A stretch of 64,000 bases of DNA from positions 1 through 64,000 of the forward strand of contig NZ_FWZX01000002.1 of the NCBI RefSeq assembly GCF_900177295.1, given 5' to 3'. The notes under the pieces were generated by a model that was given only the letters and a program-made list of their open reading frames with translations, was not told the DNA's origin and searched no databases. Within the stretch, counting starts at the first letter, position 1. Every line of letters starts with the position of its first letter. Position numbers and translations under genes: made by a program. This stretch comes from Tistlia consotensis USBA 355 (lineage in GTDB: Bacteria > Pseudomonadota > Alphaproteobacteria > Kiloniellales > DSM-21159). Positions 9,792 through 18,519 of the stretch are shown piece after piece.

Positions 9792-11726
9792 GTGACGGTG
9801 AAGCCCGGAATCGTCGAGCGGCTGGGCGAGACCGCGGTGCTGCTGCCGGCGCTGATCGGCGAGGCCCTGGCCGCCAACGACCGGATCAAGCTCAGGCTCA
9901 GCCTGCTGCAGGAGGCGGCGCTGCGCGCCCGCGCGCCTCACGGCGACACGGTCGCGGCTGCCGTGCCGGATGCTGGCGGCCTCGGCGATCCTGAGCTCGA
10001 CAGCCTGGTCGCCGGTGCCCGCCTGGTCGGGCCGGGACGGCTGTTCCTGCCCGGGATCGGCCTGCTGGTCGCCGGCCTCGAGGCCGACCTCGCCGCCATG
10101 CTGGCGCCGCTCGAGGCGGCCGATGCCGAGGCCGCCCGGCCTTTCGCCGAGCGCGCCGAGATGCTGCGCCGGGGCCTGCCGGCGGCCGAGGGCGAGCAGC
10201 TGGAGACCGCCGAGATCGACGCCCTCTGCGCGGCCCGCCGCGGCGGTCGCGACAGCCTGCACCTGCTGGTCATGGACCTGCACAAGGCGCTGAACCGCCT
10301 CGCCGCCGAGACCGCGGTCGAGGAGCTGGACGGCGCCCGGGTCCATGCCCTGGAGGAGCGCGACCGGCAGGCGGTCCGCGCCTTCATGTGCGGCCTCAAC
10401 CGCACGGCGCCGCTCGCCTTCGGCCATCCCGGCCTCGGCACCACGGCGGTGCGCGCCGGCGGGCGCCTGACGATCCAGAACGACATCGGCACGACCGACG
10501 CCCACGTGCTGGTCGTGCACCTCGATCCGGGCGCCGTCTCGGTCACCTACACCGACGTGCACCGGCCGCGCGCCAAGTTCTTCCTCTCGCTCTTCGAGGA
10601 CCAGGCCGTGAGCTGGAGCCCGCTCGCCGAGCAGAGCGGCACCGGCTTCAGCGAGGAGGTCTTCTACCTGGTGACCGGGCGCTGCGCTTCGGACGAGCCC
10701 TCGGTGCTGGATCGCTTCCTGGAGTTCCTCGGCTCGCGGATCGTCTTCCTGATCGACTGGAACAAGGCCCGCAAGGCGCTGCAGACCTTCGTCGGCAAGA
10801 ACGTGGCGATCGAGCTCTTGACCTGGTCGGCGCGCCAGGACTTCGGCCACCGCGCCTTCCTGGCGCTCGGCGGCGCCGACCTGATCTTCGAGGCGGTGCA
10901 CCGCACGGCGGCGGGGCGCATCCCCTACGGCGTGCGGCTCGACGAGGCGCTGGGCGCCGCCGAGTGCCAAGAGTTCCTGCAGCAGGTCCTGCGCGACACC
11001 AGCCAGGGCCTCGCCGCGGGGCGGACGACGCGGCTGATCCGCGACGAGATCCAGGCGGATCTGGCGCGCCGCTTCGAGACCGCCGAGAGCTCGGTCTTCA
11101 CCGTGCTGGTCCGCCACCTCGGCCTGTCGCGCCTGCTGGCCGGCGCCATCGCCGACCTGCTGGCGACGCCGCAGCTGGCCGATGCCGCCCGGCGCCGCGC
11201 CTTCGCCGCCCGCGCCAAGCGGATCGAGGAGAAGGCCGACCTGATGACCCTGGCGGCGCGCGAGGTCTCGGCCCGGCTGCGCGAGGCCGCCGCGCTGCGG
11301 CCCGTGATCGACGAGATCGAGAACACCGCCGACGCGCTGGAGGACTGCGCCTTCCTGCTGAGCCTCGCGCCGGAGCCCGAGGCGGCGGCGCTGGGCGCAG
11401 GGCCGCTGCTGCGCCTCGCCGAGATCGCCGCCGACAGCGTCGGCCAGCTGGTGCGCGCCGTCGAGGCGGCCTCGCGCCTGCCCGATGGCCAGCGCGCCGA
11501 CGCCGTCGCCGCGCTGCAGTCGATCGACGCCGTGATCCTGGCCGAGCGCAGCGCCGACGCCGCCGAGCGCGACGCCTACGCCGCCTTCATGGCAGTGCCG
11601 GCCGGCGACGCCCGGGCCCTGGTGCTCGGCCTGGAGATCGCCCGCGCCCTGGAGACGGCGACCGACCACCTGTCGCACGCCGCCCTGGCGCTGCGCGACC
11701 GCGTCCTGGGAGAGCTCTCGGCATGA
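9792..11726 (+). CDS. PhoU-like (DUF47-type) protein with large unknown N-terminal domain
   Basis: A 644-residue protein starting at a GTG that follows GGAGG. Residues ~200-430 form an unfamiliar domain with conserved-looking blocks such as TIQNDIGTTDAHVLVVHL, TYTDVHRPRAKFF and FLIDWNKARKALQ. The C-terminal ~180 residues are all-helical, with ARAKRIEEKADLMTLAAREV and DEIENTADALEDCAF resembling PhoU/DUF47 phosphate-transport regulators. Its stop overlaps the start of the PPDK-like gene (ATGA), indicating translational coupling. No signal peptide or membrane segment is seen, so it should be cytoplasmic. A link to phosphate or to phosphoryl transfer with its partner is inferred from the domain, the pairing and the PHO-box-like sites. 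The N-terminal domain is unrecognised. Confidence 0.8.
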   Translation: MTVKPGIVERLGETAVLLPALIGEALAANDRIKLRLSLLQEAALRARAPHGDTVAAAVPDAGGLGDPELDSLVAGARLVGPGRLFLPGIGLLVAGLEADLAAMLAPLEAADAEAARPFAERAEMLRRGLPAAEGEQLETAEIDALCAARRGGRDSLHLLVMDLHKALNRLAAETAVEELDGARVHALEERDRQAVRAFMCGLNRTAPLAFGHPGLGTTAVRAGGRLTIQNDIGTTDAHVLVVHLDPGAVSVTYTDVHRPRAKFFLSLFEDQAVSWSPLAEQSGTGFSEEVFYLVTGRCASDEPSVLDRFLEFLGSRIVFLIDWNKARKALQTFVGKNVAIELLTWSARQDFGHRAFLALGGADLIFEAVHRTAAGRIPYGVRLDEALGAAECQEFLQQVLRDTSQGLAAGRTTRLIRDEIQADLARRFETAESSVFTVLVRHLGLSRLLAGAIADLLATPQLADAARRRAFAARAKRIEEKADLMTLAAREVSARLREAAALRPVIDEIENTADALEDCAFLLSLAPEPEAAALGAGPLLRLAEIAADSVGQLVRAVEAASRLPDGQRADAVAALQSIDAVILAERSADAAERDAYAAFMAVPAGDARALVLGLEIARALETATDHLSHAALALRDRVLGELSA

Positions 11727-13339
11727 CCTTCGATCCTCTGTTCATCGCGATGGCCGGCGACGAGGCCGAGGTGACGCCCGAGGCCGGCGGCTCCAAGGCG
11801 GCGCAGCTCTGGCGCATGGGCCGCCTCGGCCTGCCGGTGCCGCCCGCCTTCGTGCTGCCGACGGCGCTCTGCGCCGCCGTCAACAGCGGCGAGGCCGGGG
11901 CCCTGGCGGCGCTCGACCGGGGCCTCGCCGCCGGCATCGCGCGGCTGGAGGCGGCGACCGGCCGCAGCTTCGGCGACGCGCGGGCGCCGCTGCTGGTCTC
12001 GGTGCGCTCCGGCGCCGCCCAGTCGATGCCGGGCATGCTCTCGACCGTGCTCGACGTCGGACTCAACGCCGCGTCCCTGCGCGGCCTGATCCGCCTGACC
12101 GGCAACCCGCGGCTCGCCTGGGACAGCTGGCGCCGCTTCGTCCAGCTCTACGCCGAGGTCGTCGAGGGCCTGCCGGCGGCGCCCTTCGAGGCGCGGCTCG
12201 CCGAGCTGATCCGCGCCGAGGACGTGGCTGCGGAGAGCGAGCTCGACGGCGAGGCCCTGGAGCGCCTGACCCACGAGTTCCTGGCCCTCGCCGCCCGCCA
12301 GCTCGGCCGGCCGCTGCCGTCCGATCCCAGGTCGCAGCTCGCCGCCGCGGCGCGTGCCGTCTACCGCTCCTGGGACGGCCGCCGGGCGCAGGACTACCGC
12401 CGGCTCAACGGCCTCGACGGCCTGGCGGGCACGGCCGTGACGGTGCAGGCCATGGTCTTCGGCAACGCCGGCGGGACCTCGGGCGCCGGTGTCGCCTTCT
12501 CGCGCGATCCCGCGACCGGCGAGCGGCGGCTCTATCTCGACTTCCTGTTCGACGCCCAGGGCGAGGACGTCGTCGCCGGCCGGCGGCCGCCGGGCAACGG
12601 CGAGCGGCTGGCCGCCCGGCTGCCGGCCGTCGCCGCCGCGCTGGCGGCCGGGGCCGAGCGCCTGGAGCGCGAGCTCGGCGACCTGCAGGACATCGAGTTC
12701 ACGGTCGAGGAGGGGCGCCTCTTCTTCCTGCAGACGCGCGCCGCCAAGCGGACGCCGCGGGCCACGCTCAGGGTGCTGGTCGACTTCGTGCGCGAGGGCC
12801 TGCTCGATCCCGCGACGGCGCTGGAGCGTGCCGCGGCGATCGACCTGGACCAGGTCCGCCTGACCCGCTTCGCCGAGCCGGCGCCGGCCGTCGCGACCGC
12901 CGTCGTCGCGGCCCCCGGCGTCGCCAGCGGCCGGGCCGCCTTCGACTCGCTGCGCGCCCAGGCCTTCGCCGAGGCCGGCGAGCCGGCGATCCTGGTGCGC
13001 CACGACACCTCGACCGACGACGTCGCCGGCTTCGCGGCGGCCGACGGCATCCTGACCGCGGTCGGCGGGCGCACCGCCCACGCCGCGGTGGTCGCGCGCC
13101 AGCTCGGCAAGGTCTGCCTCGTCGGCTGTGCCGCGCTCAGGCTCGACCCCGGCGGCCGCAGCGCCACGCTCGGCGAGCGGACGATCGCCGAAGGCGACTG
13201 GCTGTCGCTCGACGGCGCCGACGGCTCGGTCACGCTGGGCCGCCGCGCGATCGTCGCCGAGGCGCCCGAGGCCGAGCTCGCGGAGCTCGAGCGCTGGCGC
13301 CGGGCGACGGCCGAGCCGGTGGCGCTGCAGGGGGACTGA
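11723..13339 (+). CDS. PPDK-like protein lacking the PEP/pyruvate barrel
   Basis: A 538-residue protein that overlaps the previous gene by four bases. It contains the ATP-grasp part of pyruvate phosphate dikinase (GGSKAAQLWRMGRLGLPVPPAF; VSVRSGAAQSMPGM; QDIEFTVEEGRLFFLQTRAAK). It also contains the mobile phosphohistidine domain, with GGRTAHAAVVARQLGKVCLVG holding the catalytic His. Full PPDK is about 880-900 residues; the whole C-terminal TIM barrel that binds PEP and pyruvate is missing and the gene ends cleanly with a stop. It could therefore phosphorylate itself from ATP but needs another acceptor. Tight pairing with the PhoU-like protein suggests that protein, or a product it controls, as partner. 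Not a recent truncation: no barrel remnant follows. Confidence 0.85.
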   Translation: MTFDPLFIAMAGDEAEVTPEAGGSKAAQLWRMGRLGLPVPPAFVLPTALCAAVNSGEAGALAALDRGLAAGIARLEAATGRSFGDARAPLLVSVRSGAAQSMPGMLSTVLDVGLNAASLRGLIRLTGNPRLAWDSWRRFVQLYAEVVEGLPAAPFEARLAELIRAEDVAAESELDGEALERLTHEFLALAARQLGRPLPSDPRSQLAAAARAVYRSWDGRRAQDYRRLNGLDGLAGTAVTVQAMVFGNAGGTSGAGVAFSRDPATGERRLYLDFLFDAQGEDVVAGRRPPGNGERLAARLPAVAAALAAGAERLERELGDLQDIEFTVEEGRLFFLQTRAAKRTPRATLRVLVDFVREGLLDPATALERAAAIDLDQVRLTRFAEPAPAVATAVVAAPGVASGRAAFDSLRAQAFAEAGEPAILVRHDTSTDDVAGFAAADGILTAVGGRTAHAAVVARQLGKVCLVGCAALRLDPGGRSATLGERTIAEGDWLSLDGADGSVTLGRRAIVAEAPEAELAELERWRRATAEPVALQGD

Positions 13340-13498
13340 CCGCCGCCGGAGCGGCTGCGACGAAATGCCGTCGCGGCCCTCGAAGGCCTGCCGGCGGGCA
13401 CCGCCCAGGCCAGCATTCGTGCGGTTTCGGGACGGCCGGGAGGCGTCGGCCGCCGGCCCGGACGTCCCGGTGATCCCCAGCCGGTCGCTGTCGAGCAA

Positions 13499-13520
13499 TT
13501 GACAATCATTCGCATTCTCA
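13499..13520 (+). promoter_or_regulatory. Fur-box-like operator overlapping the efeU promoter -35
   Basis: A perfect TTGACA (13499-13504) is followed by ATCATTCGCATTCTCA; read on the other strand this is TGAGAATGCGAATGATTGTC, close to the classical Fur pattern of repeated GAATGAT/AAT units. It precedes the iron-uptake operon by 46 bases, so iron-dependent repression is likely. The -10 is not clear. Confidence 0.55.
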
Positions 13521-13565
13521 GCTTGTCTCGGGGCGATTTCGCACTGGGCCATCGGGGACCTACCC

Positions 13566-14420
13566 ATGCTCGCTCCCTTCCTGATCATGCTGCGCGAGGG
13601 CATCGAGGCGGCGCTGATCACCGGCATCATCGCCGGCTACCTGCGCCAGACCGGCCGCGGCGCCTGGATGCCGGTCGTCTGGATCGGCATCTTCCTGGCG
13701 CTCGCCGCCTCGCTGTTCGTCGGCGCCGGCCTGCAGCTGGCGAGCGGCGAGTTCCCGCAGAAGGCCCAGGAGCTGTTCGAGGCGGCGGTCGGCGCCTTCG
13801 CCGCCGTCGTGCTGGTCTCGATGGTCTTCTGGATGCGGCGGGCCGCGCGCTCGATCAAGCGCGAGCTGCACGACTCGATCGACGCGGCGCTGGCGACGTC
13901 GACGGGACAGGGCTCGAGAGCCCAGGGCTGGGCGCTGATCGGCATGGTCTTCTTCGCGGTCGCCCGCGAGGGGCTGGAGTCGGTCTTCTTCCTGCTCGCG
14001 GTGTTCCAGCAGAGCAGCGGGCCGGCGGCGCCGCTCGGCGCGCTGGCCGGCATCGTCGTCGCGGCCGGCGTCGGCTGGGCGATCTACGCCGGCGGCGTGC
14101 GCCTCAACCTGCGCCAGTTCTTCCGCTGGACCGGCGCCTTCATCCTGGTCGTCGCGGCGGGCCTGCTGTCCAGCGCGGTGCGCAGCCTGCACGAGGCGGG
14201 CCTGTGGAACGCGCTGCAGGAGCGCGCCTTCGACCTCAGCGGCGTGCTGCCGGTCTCCAGCCCGCTGGGCAGCGTGCTGTCCGGCATCCTCGGCTACGAC
14301 GACGCGCCCTCGATCGGCGCCGCCGCGGTCTATGCCGCCTTCCTGGCGATCACCCTGGCGCTGTTCCTGCGGCCGCTGTCCGAGCGGCGCGCGACGGCGC
14401 CCGCGCCGGCCGGCGAGTAG
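13566..14420 (+). CDS. efeU: EfeU/FTR1-family high-affinity iron permease
   Basis: A 284-residue inner-membrane protein with seven likely helices. Both iron-relay motifs of the FTR1 family are intact: REGIE in helix 1 (LMLREGIEAAL) and REGLE in helix 4 (VAREGLESVFF). It imports iron delivered by the periplasmic EfeO/EfeB proteins encoded directly downstream (16 bases to efeO). The upstream Fur-like site suggests induction under iron limitation. Start ATG at 13566 puts the first REGIE motif at residue ~10, as in E. coli EfeU. Confident assignment. Confidence 0.95.
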   Translation: MLAPFLIMLREGIEAALITGIIAGYLRQTGRGAWMPVVWIGIFLALAASLFVGAGLQLASGEFPQKAQELFEAAVGAFAAVVLVSMVFWMRRAARSIKRELHDSIDAALATSTGQGSRAQGWALIGMVFFAVAREGLESVFFLLAVFQQSSGPAAPLGALAGIVVAAGVGWAIYAGGVRLNLRQFFRWTGAFILVVAAGLLSSAVRSLHEAGLWNALQERAFDLSGVLPVSSPLGSVLSGILGYDDAPSIGAAAVYAAFLAITLALFLRPLSERRATAPAPAGE

Positions 14421-14436
14421 GGCGGGGAGCGACGAG

Positions 14437-15633
14437 ATGAGCGAGGAAGCAAAGGCTCCCGGCGGCCGGACGCCGCTGCGCCTGGCGGTGCTCGGCTCGG
14501 CCCTGCTGGCTGTGGCCGGGGCCGGCGCCTTCTACGACGCGACCCTGCAGCGCGGCACCCGCGCCGGCAGCGGCGCGGACGGTGCCTACCGGGTCGCGAT
14601 CACGGCCTCGGCCTGCGAGCCGAACGTGCTGAGCGTGCCGGCCGGCCGCCGTGCCTTCGCCATCGACAACCGCTCCGACCGGCCGGTCGAGTGGGAGATC
14701 CTGCAGGGCGTCATGGTCGTCGAGGAGCGCGAGAACATCGTGCCCGGCCTCAGCCAGACCGTGACCGCGCGCCTGGCGCCCGGCGACTACGAGATGACCT
14801 GCGGCCTGCTGTCGAACCCGCGCGGCCGGCTGCACGTCACCGCGACCGAGGCCTCGGCGGCAGCTGCCGTCGCCCCGACGCTCAAGGCCTTCATCGGCCC
14901 GCTGTCCGAGTACAAGGTCTTCCTGGGCCTGCAGGGCGCCGAGCTGCTGCGCCGGGCGCGGCAGCTCGCGGCGGCGATCGAGGCGGGCGACCTGGCCAAG
15001 GCCCGGACGCTCTACCAGCCGGCCCGGCTGCCCTACGAGCGGATCGCGGCCTCGGCCGCGCGCTTCGCCGACCTGCAGGACGCGATCGACCCGGCCGCGG
15101 CCTACCTGGCCCGGCGCGAACAGGACCCCGCCTTCACCGGTTTCCATCGCCTGGAGTACGGCCTGTTCGGCGACGGCGCGGCGGAGGGCGCCGCGCCGCT
15201 GGTGCCGGTCGCCGAGCGCCTGGTCGCCGACCTCTCGACGCTGAACGAGCGGCTGCGCGCGCTGACGCTGACCCCGGCCGACCTCGCCGACGACGCGGCG
15301 CGGCTGGCCGGGCAGCTCGCCTCGGCACGCATCCCGGCCGGCGAGGACCGCTATGCCGGCGGCGATCTCGCCGACCTGGAGGCCGGCCTCGCAGGCATCG
15401 GCAAGATCGTCGGGCTGCTGGAACCGCTGGTGCGCACCACCGCGCCCGCCGTCGCCGACGAGCTGAAGAGCCGCGAGGCCGTGGCCGAGGCCGCGGTGCG
15501 CCGGCTCCACGGCCCGGACGGCTTTCCGTCCTACGACAAGGTCGGAGCCGACGACCGCCGGGCGCTGGCTGCCGCCTTCCAGGCGCTGGCCGAAAGCCTG
15601 AAGAAACTCAATCCTGCCATGGGACTCGCCTGA
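14437..15633 (+). CDS. efeO: EfeO: cupredoxin plus M75 imelysin-type iron-binding protein
   Basis: A 398-residue periplasmic protein. Residues ~15-35 are an N-terminal hydrophobic export or anchor segment. Residues ~45-145 form an EfeO-type cupredoxin domain with ACEPNVLSVPAG, VEWEILQGVMVVEERENI and YEMTCGLL, giving the conserved Cys pair of E. coli EfeO. From ~150 to the end is an M75/imelysin domain with the metal motif FTGFHRLEYGLF (HxxE). The protein is thought to collect iron and pass it to EfeU. It lies 16 bases after efeU and 3 before efeB, so is translated in the same operon. The start ATG follows a GGGGAGCGACGAG ribosome region. Confidence 0.94.
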   Translation: MSEEAKAPGGRTPLRLAVLGSALLAVAGAGAFYDATLQRGTRAGSGADGAYRVAITASACEPNVLSVPAGRRAFAIDNRSDRPVEWEILQGVMVVEERENIVPGLSQTVTARLAPGDYEMTCGLLSNPRGRLHVTATEASAAAAVAPTLKAFIGPLSEYKVFLGLQGAELLRRARQLAAAIEAGDLAKARTLYQPARLPYERIAASAARFADLQDAIDPAAAYLARREQDPAFTGFHRLEYGLFGDGAAEGAAPLVPVAERLVADLSTLNERLRALTLTPADLADDAARLAGQLASARIPAGEDRYAGGDLADLEAGLAGIGKIVGLLEPLVRTTAPAVADELKSREAVAEAAVRRLHGPDGFPSYDKVGADDRRALAAAFQALAESLKKLNPAMGLA

Positions 15634-15636
15634 CCG

Positions 15637-16974
15637 ATGCCGCGCGACGACAGCTCGACCTCCAAGCCCTTCCTTGCGACCGACCGCCGCCGGCTGCTGC
15701 TCGGCCTCGGCGCCGCGGCCGGCGGCACGCTCGCCGGCAGCCTCTGCCCGGCGCAGGCGGCCCGCGCCGGCACGACGAGCGAGGCCGAGCACGTCGCCGA
15801 CGCGCCGCTCGGCACGGCGAGGCTGCAGCAGCGCCAGCCGTTCCACGGGCCGCACCAGGCCGGCATCGTGACGCCGCGCCCGGCCGCCGGCCTGGTCGCC
15901 GCCTTCGACGTCGTGGTGCAGAGCCCGGCCGACCTGGAGCGCCTGTTCCGCGCGCTGACCGTGCGCATCGCCTTCCTGACCCAGGGGGGGCGGACGCCGC
16001 AGCTCGATCCCAAGCTGCCGCCGGCCGATTCCGGCATCCTCGGGCCGGAGATCGAGCCCGACAACCTGACCATTACGGTCGGGCTCGGCGCCGCGCTGTT
16101 CGAGAACCGGCCCTGGCTCCGGCCGTTCAAGCCGAAGCATCTGCAGCGCATGGCCGGCTTTCCCAACGACGCGCTCGATCCCGAGCTCTGCCACGGCGAC
16201 CTGTCGATCCAGTTCTGCGCGAACACGCCGGACAGCAACATCCACGCCCTGCGCGACCTGCTGAAGAACCTCTCCGACCAGCTGGTGCTGCGCTGGCTGC
16301 AGGACGGCTCGGTGCCGGTCGTCGCGCCGGCCGCAGACGGCGAGAAGCAGAGCGCGCGCAACCTGCTGGGCTTCCGCGACGGCACGGCCAATCCGGACTC
16401 CGGGGACCCGGCGACGATGGCGCGGGTCGTCTGGGTCGGCGAGGCGAACGACGAGCCGGCCTGGGCGCGCGGCGGCAGCTATCAGGTCGTGCGCATCATC
16501 CGCATGCTGGTCGAGAGCTGGGACCGCACGCCGCTCGGCGAGCAGCAGCGCATCTTCGGCCGCAAGAAGGTGAGCGGCGCGCCGCTCGACGGCAGGACGG
16601 AGGCCGACGTGCCGGACTACGCGGCCGATCCCGACGGCAGGGTGACGCCGCTCGACAGCCACATCCGCCGCGCCAACCCGCGCACGCCCGAGGCCCGGGA
16701 ACACCTGATCCTTCGCCGGCCCTTCAACTATGCCAACGGGGTCACGAAGTCCCGCCAGCTCGAGCAGGGCCTGCTGTTCGTCTGCTACCAGGCCGACCTG
16801 GAGAAGGGCTTCCTGACCGTCCAGGGCCGGCTCGACGGCGAGCCGCTGGAGGAGTACGTCAAGCCGATCGGCGGCGGCTACTTCTACGCGCTGCCCGGCG
16901 TGCCCCGGCCCGGCGACTACCTCGGGCGGCCGCTGGTCGAGGCGCTGGCCGCCCGTCCATCGACACCTTCCTGA
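15637..16974 (+). CDS. efeB: EfeB: Tat-exported Dyp-type haem peroxidase
   Basis: A 445-residue DyP peroxidase. The N-terminus has a twin-arginine signal (TDRRRLLLGLGAAAGG... cleaved near the AQAARA stretch). The mature part keeps the DyP signature GFRDGTANP with its catalytic Asp and the proximal haem histidine region (LDSHIRRANPR). In EfeUOB systems this enzyme works in the periplasm with EfeO, oxidising ferrous iron or acting on haem. It is three bases after efeO and 39 before the second imelysin gene. All key residues are visible; assignment is firm, though whether it acts on Fe2+ or haem remains debated for the family. Confidence 0.95.
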   Translation: MPRDDSSTSKPFLATDRRRLLLGLGAAAGGTLAGSLCPAQAARAGTTSEAEHVADAPLGTARLQQRQPFHGPHQAGIVTPRPAAGLVAAFDVVVQSPADLERLFRALTVRIAFLTQGGRTPQLDPKLPPADSGILGPEIEPDNLTITVGLGAALFENRPWLRPFKPKHLQRMAGFPNDALDPELCHGDLSIQFCANTPDSNIHALRDLLKNLSDQLVLRWLQDGSVPVVAPAADGEKQSARNLLGFRDGTANPDSGDPATMARVVWVGEANDEPAWARGGSYQVVRIIRMLVESWDRTPLGEQQRIFGRKKVSGAPLDGRTEADVPDYAADPDGRVTPLDSHIRRANPRTPEAREHLILRRPFNYANGVTKSRQLEQGLLFVCYQADLEKGFLTVQGRLDGEPLEEYVKPIGGGYFYALPGVPRPGDYLGRPLVEALAARPSTPS

Positions 16975-17013
16975 ACACCCCCCTCACGCCCACGCTACGA
17001 GAGGACTTCATCC

Positions 17014-17841
17014 ATGAAGCTGAACCGCCTGCTTGCCGGCAGCGCGCTGGCGCTCGCCGTCGGCCTGCCCGGCCTCGCCGCCGCCAAGGTCGAGCCGTCG
17101 CTGGAGCTCGTCCAGCCGCTCGCCGACTACAAGATCTACATCTCCGAGAAGCTGCAGAAGCTGGTCGACGACACGACCGCCTTCACCGCCGCCATCGAGG
17201 CCGGCGAACTCGACAAGGCCAAGGCGCTCTACGCCCCGACCCGCGCCAGCTACGAGGCGGTCGAGCCGGTCGCCGAGCTGTTCGGCGACCTCGACGCCGC
17301 GATCGACGCCCGCGCCGACGACTTCGAGAAGCGCGAGAAGGACCCGAACTTCACCGGCTTCCACCGCCTGGAGTACGGCCTGTGGGAGAAGGACAGCACC
17401 AAGGGCCTGGCTCCGGTCGCCGACAAGCTGCTGGCCGACGTCACGGAGCTGCAGGGCCGGGTCGTCGACCTGCCGCTGCCGCCGGAGAAGGTCGTCGGCG
17501 GCGCCGCGGACCTGATGAACGAGGTCGCGGCCTCCAAGATCTCCGGCGAGGAGGACCGCTACAGCCACAGCGACCTCTGGGACTTCCAGGCCAACGTCGA
17601 CGGCGCCGAGAAGATCTTCGAGCTGGTCGAGCCGCTGGTCGCCAAGGACGATCCGGCCTTCGTCCAGCGCGTCTCGGCCAACTTCAAGACGGTCGACGAC
17701 ACCCTGGCGAAGTACCGGGCCGGCCAGGGCTTCGAGCTCTACGACAAGCTGAGCGAGAGCGACCGGACGGTCCTGTCGGCCGCCGTCAACACCCTCGCCG
17801 AAGACCTCGCGACCCTGCGCGGCAAGCTCGGCCTCAACTGA
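17014..17841 (+). CDS. efeM: EfeM-like periplasmic imelysin-domain iron-binding protein
   Basis: A 275-residue protein with a Sec signal peptide (MKLNRLLAGSALALAVGLPG, cut near GLAAA) followed by an M75/EfeO domain only; no cupredoxin domain. It has PLADYKIYISEKLQ at the start and the metal motif FTGFHRLEYGLWEKD (HxxE), nearly identical to that in EfeO upstream. It is the fourth gene of the iron operon, 39 bases after efeB. It probably acts as a second periplasmic iron binder. Having both a fused EfeO and a free EfeM-type protein in one operon suggests duplication and specialisation. The name rests on domain architecture. Confidence 0.88.
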   Translation: MKLNRLLAGSALALAVGLPGLAAAKVEPSLELVQPLADYKIYISEKLQKLVDDTTAFTAAIEAGELDKAKALYAPTRASYEAVEPVAELFGDLDAAIDARADDFEKREKDPNFTGFHRLEYGLWEKDSTKGLAPVADKLLADVTELQGRVVDLPLPPEKVVGGAADLMNEVAASKISGEEDRYSHSDLWDFQANVDGAEKIFELVEPLVAKDDPAFVQRVSANFKTVDDTLAKYRAGQGFELYDKLSESDRTVLSAAVNTLAEDLATLRGKLGLN

Positions 17842-17984
17842 GCGGGGCGGGCAGGCGCTGCGGGCGGCTGGTCGTGCCGAGCCGGACGCGCATCGAGTAG
17901 GCGAGCGCCCGGCCGTGCGCCGTGCTATCCAGCAGCGCACGGCCGAGCGCCGCCGCCCGTCCCGACACCTCGACTGTGCCGCCC

Positions 17985-18506
17985 ATGACCCTCTTCCCGG
18001 ACCTCTTCATCGCCGCCGCCGTGGCCTTCCGCGTCGCCACCCTGGCGGTCTCGATCCGCCACGAGCGGGCGCTGAAGCGGGCCGGGGCCGAGGAGCACGG
18101 GGCCGGGACCTCGGCGCTGCTGGCCGCGGCCCACGTCGCCTTCTATCTGGCGGCGATCGCCGAGGGGCTGTGGCGGGCCGCGCCCTTCGACGCGGTCTCG
18201 CTCGCCGGGCTGCTGCTCTACGGCTTCGGCGCCGTCCTGCTGCTGGTCGTGATCCGGCTGCTCGGGCGCTTCTGGACGGTCAAGCTGATCGTCGCGCCCG
18301 ACCATCGCCTGGTCGAGCATCCGCTGTTCCGCCGGGTGCGGCACCCGAACTACTTCCTCAACATCCTGCCCGAGCTGGCCGGCTTCGCCCTGGCGCTGCA
18401 CGCCTGGGCGACCCTCGCGGTCGGGCTGCCGCTCTACCTGGTGCCGCTGGTCCTGCGCATCCGCCAGGAGGAGCGGGTCATGCAGGCGCGCTTCGAGGGC
18501 TACTGA
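17985..18506 (+). CDS. Isoprenylcysteine carboxyl methyltransferase-like membrane protein
   Basis: A 173-residue membrane protein with about four hydrophobic helices. The C-terminal part holds the ICMT/phospholipid methyltransferase pattern: HPLFRRVRHPNYFLN followed by a glutamate pair in RQEERVMQARF, the residues that bind S-adenosylmethionine in this fold. In bacteria these proteins methylate small or lipid substrates that are mostly unknown; protein prenylation is not expected here. The ATG at 17985 is preferred because it immediately precedes the first helix; an upstream GTG at 17922 would add an unconserved tail. It converges with the ABC exporter operon at 18520. Confidence 0.82.
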   Translation: MTLFPDLFIAAAVAFRVATLAVSIRHERALKRAGAEEHGAGTSALLAAAHVAFYLAAIAEGLWRAAPFDAVSLAGLLLYGFGAVLLLVVIRLLGRFWTVKLIVAPDHRLVEHPLFRRVRHPNYFLNILPELAGFALALHAWATLAVGLPLYLVPLVLRIRQEERVMQARFEGY

Positions 18507-18519
18507 GCGGCGGCCGGGC

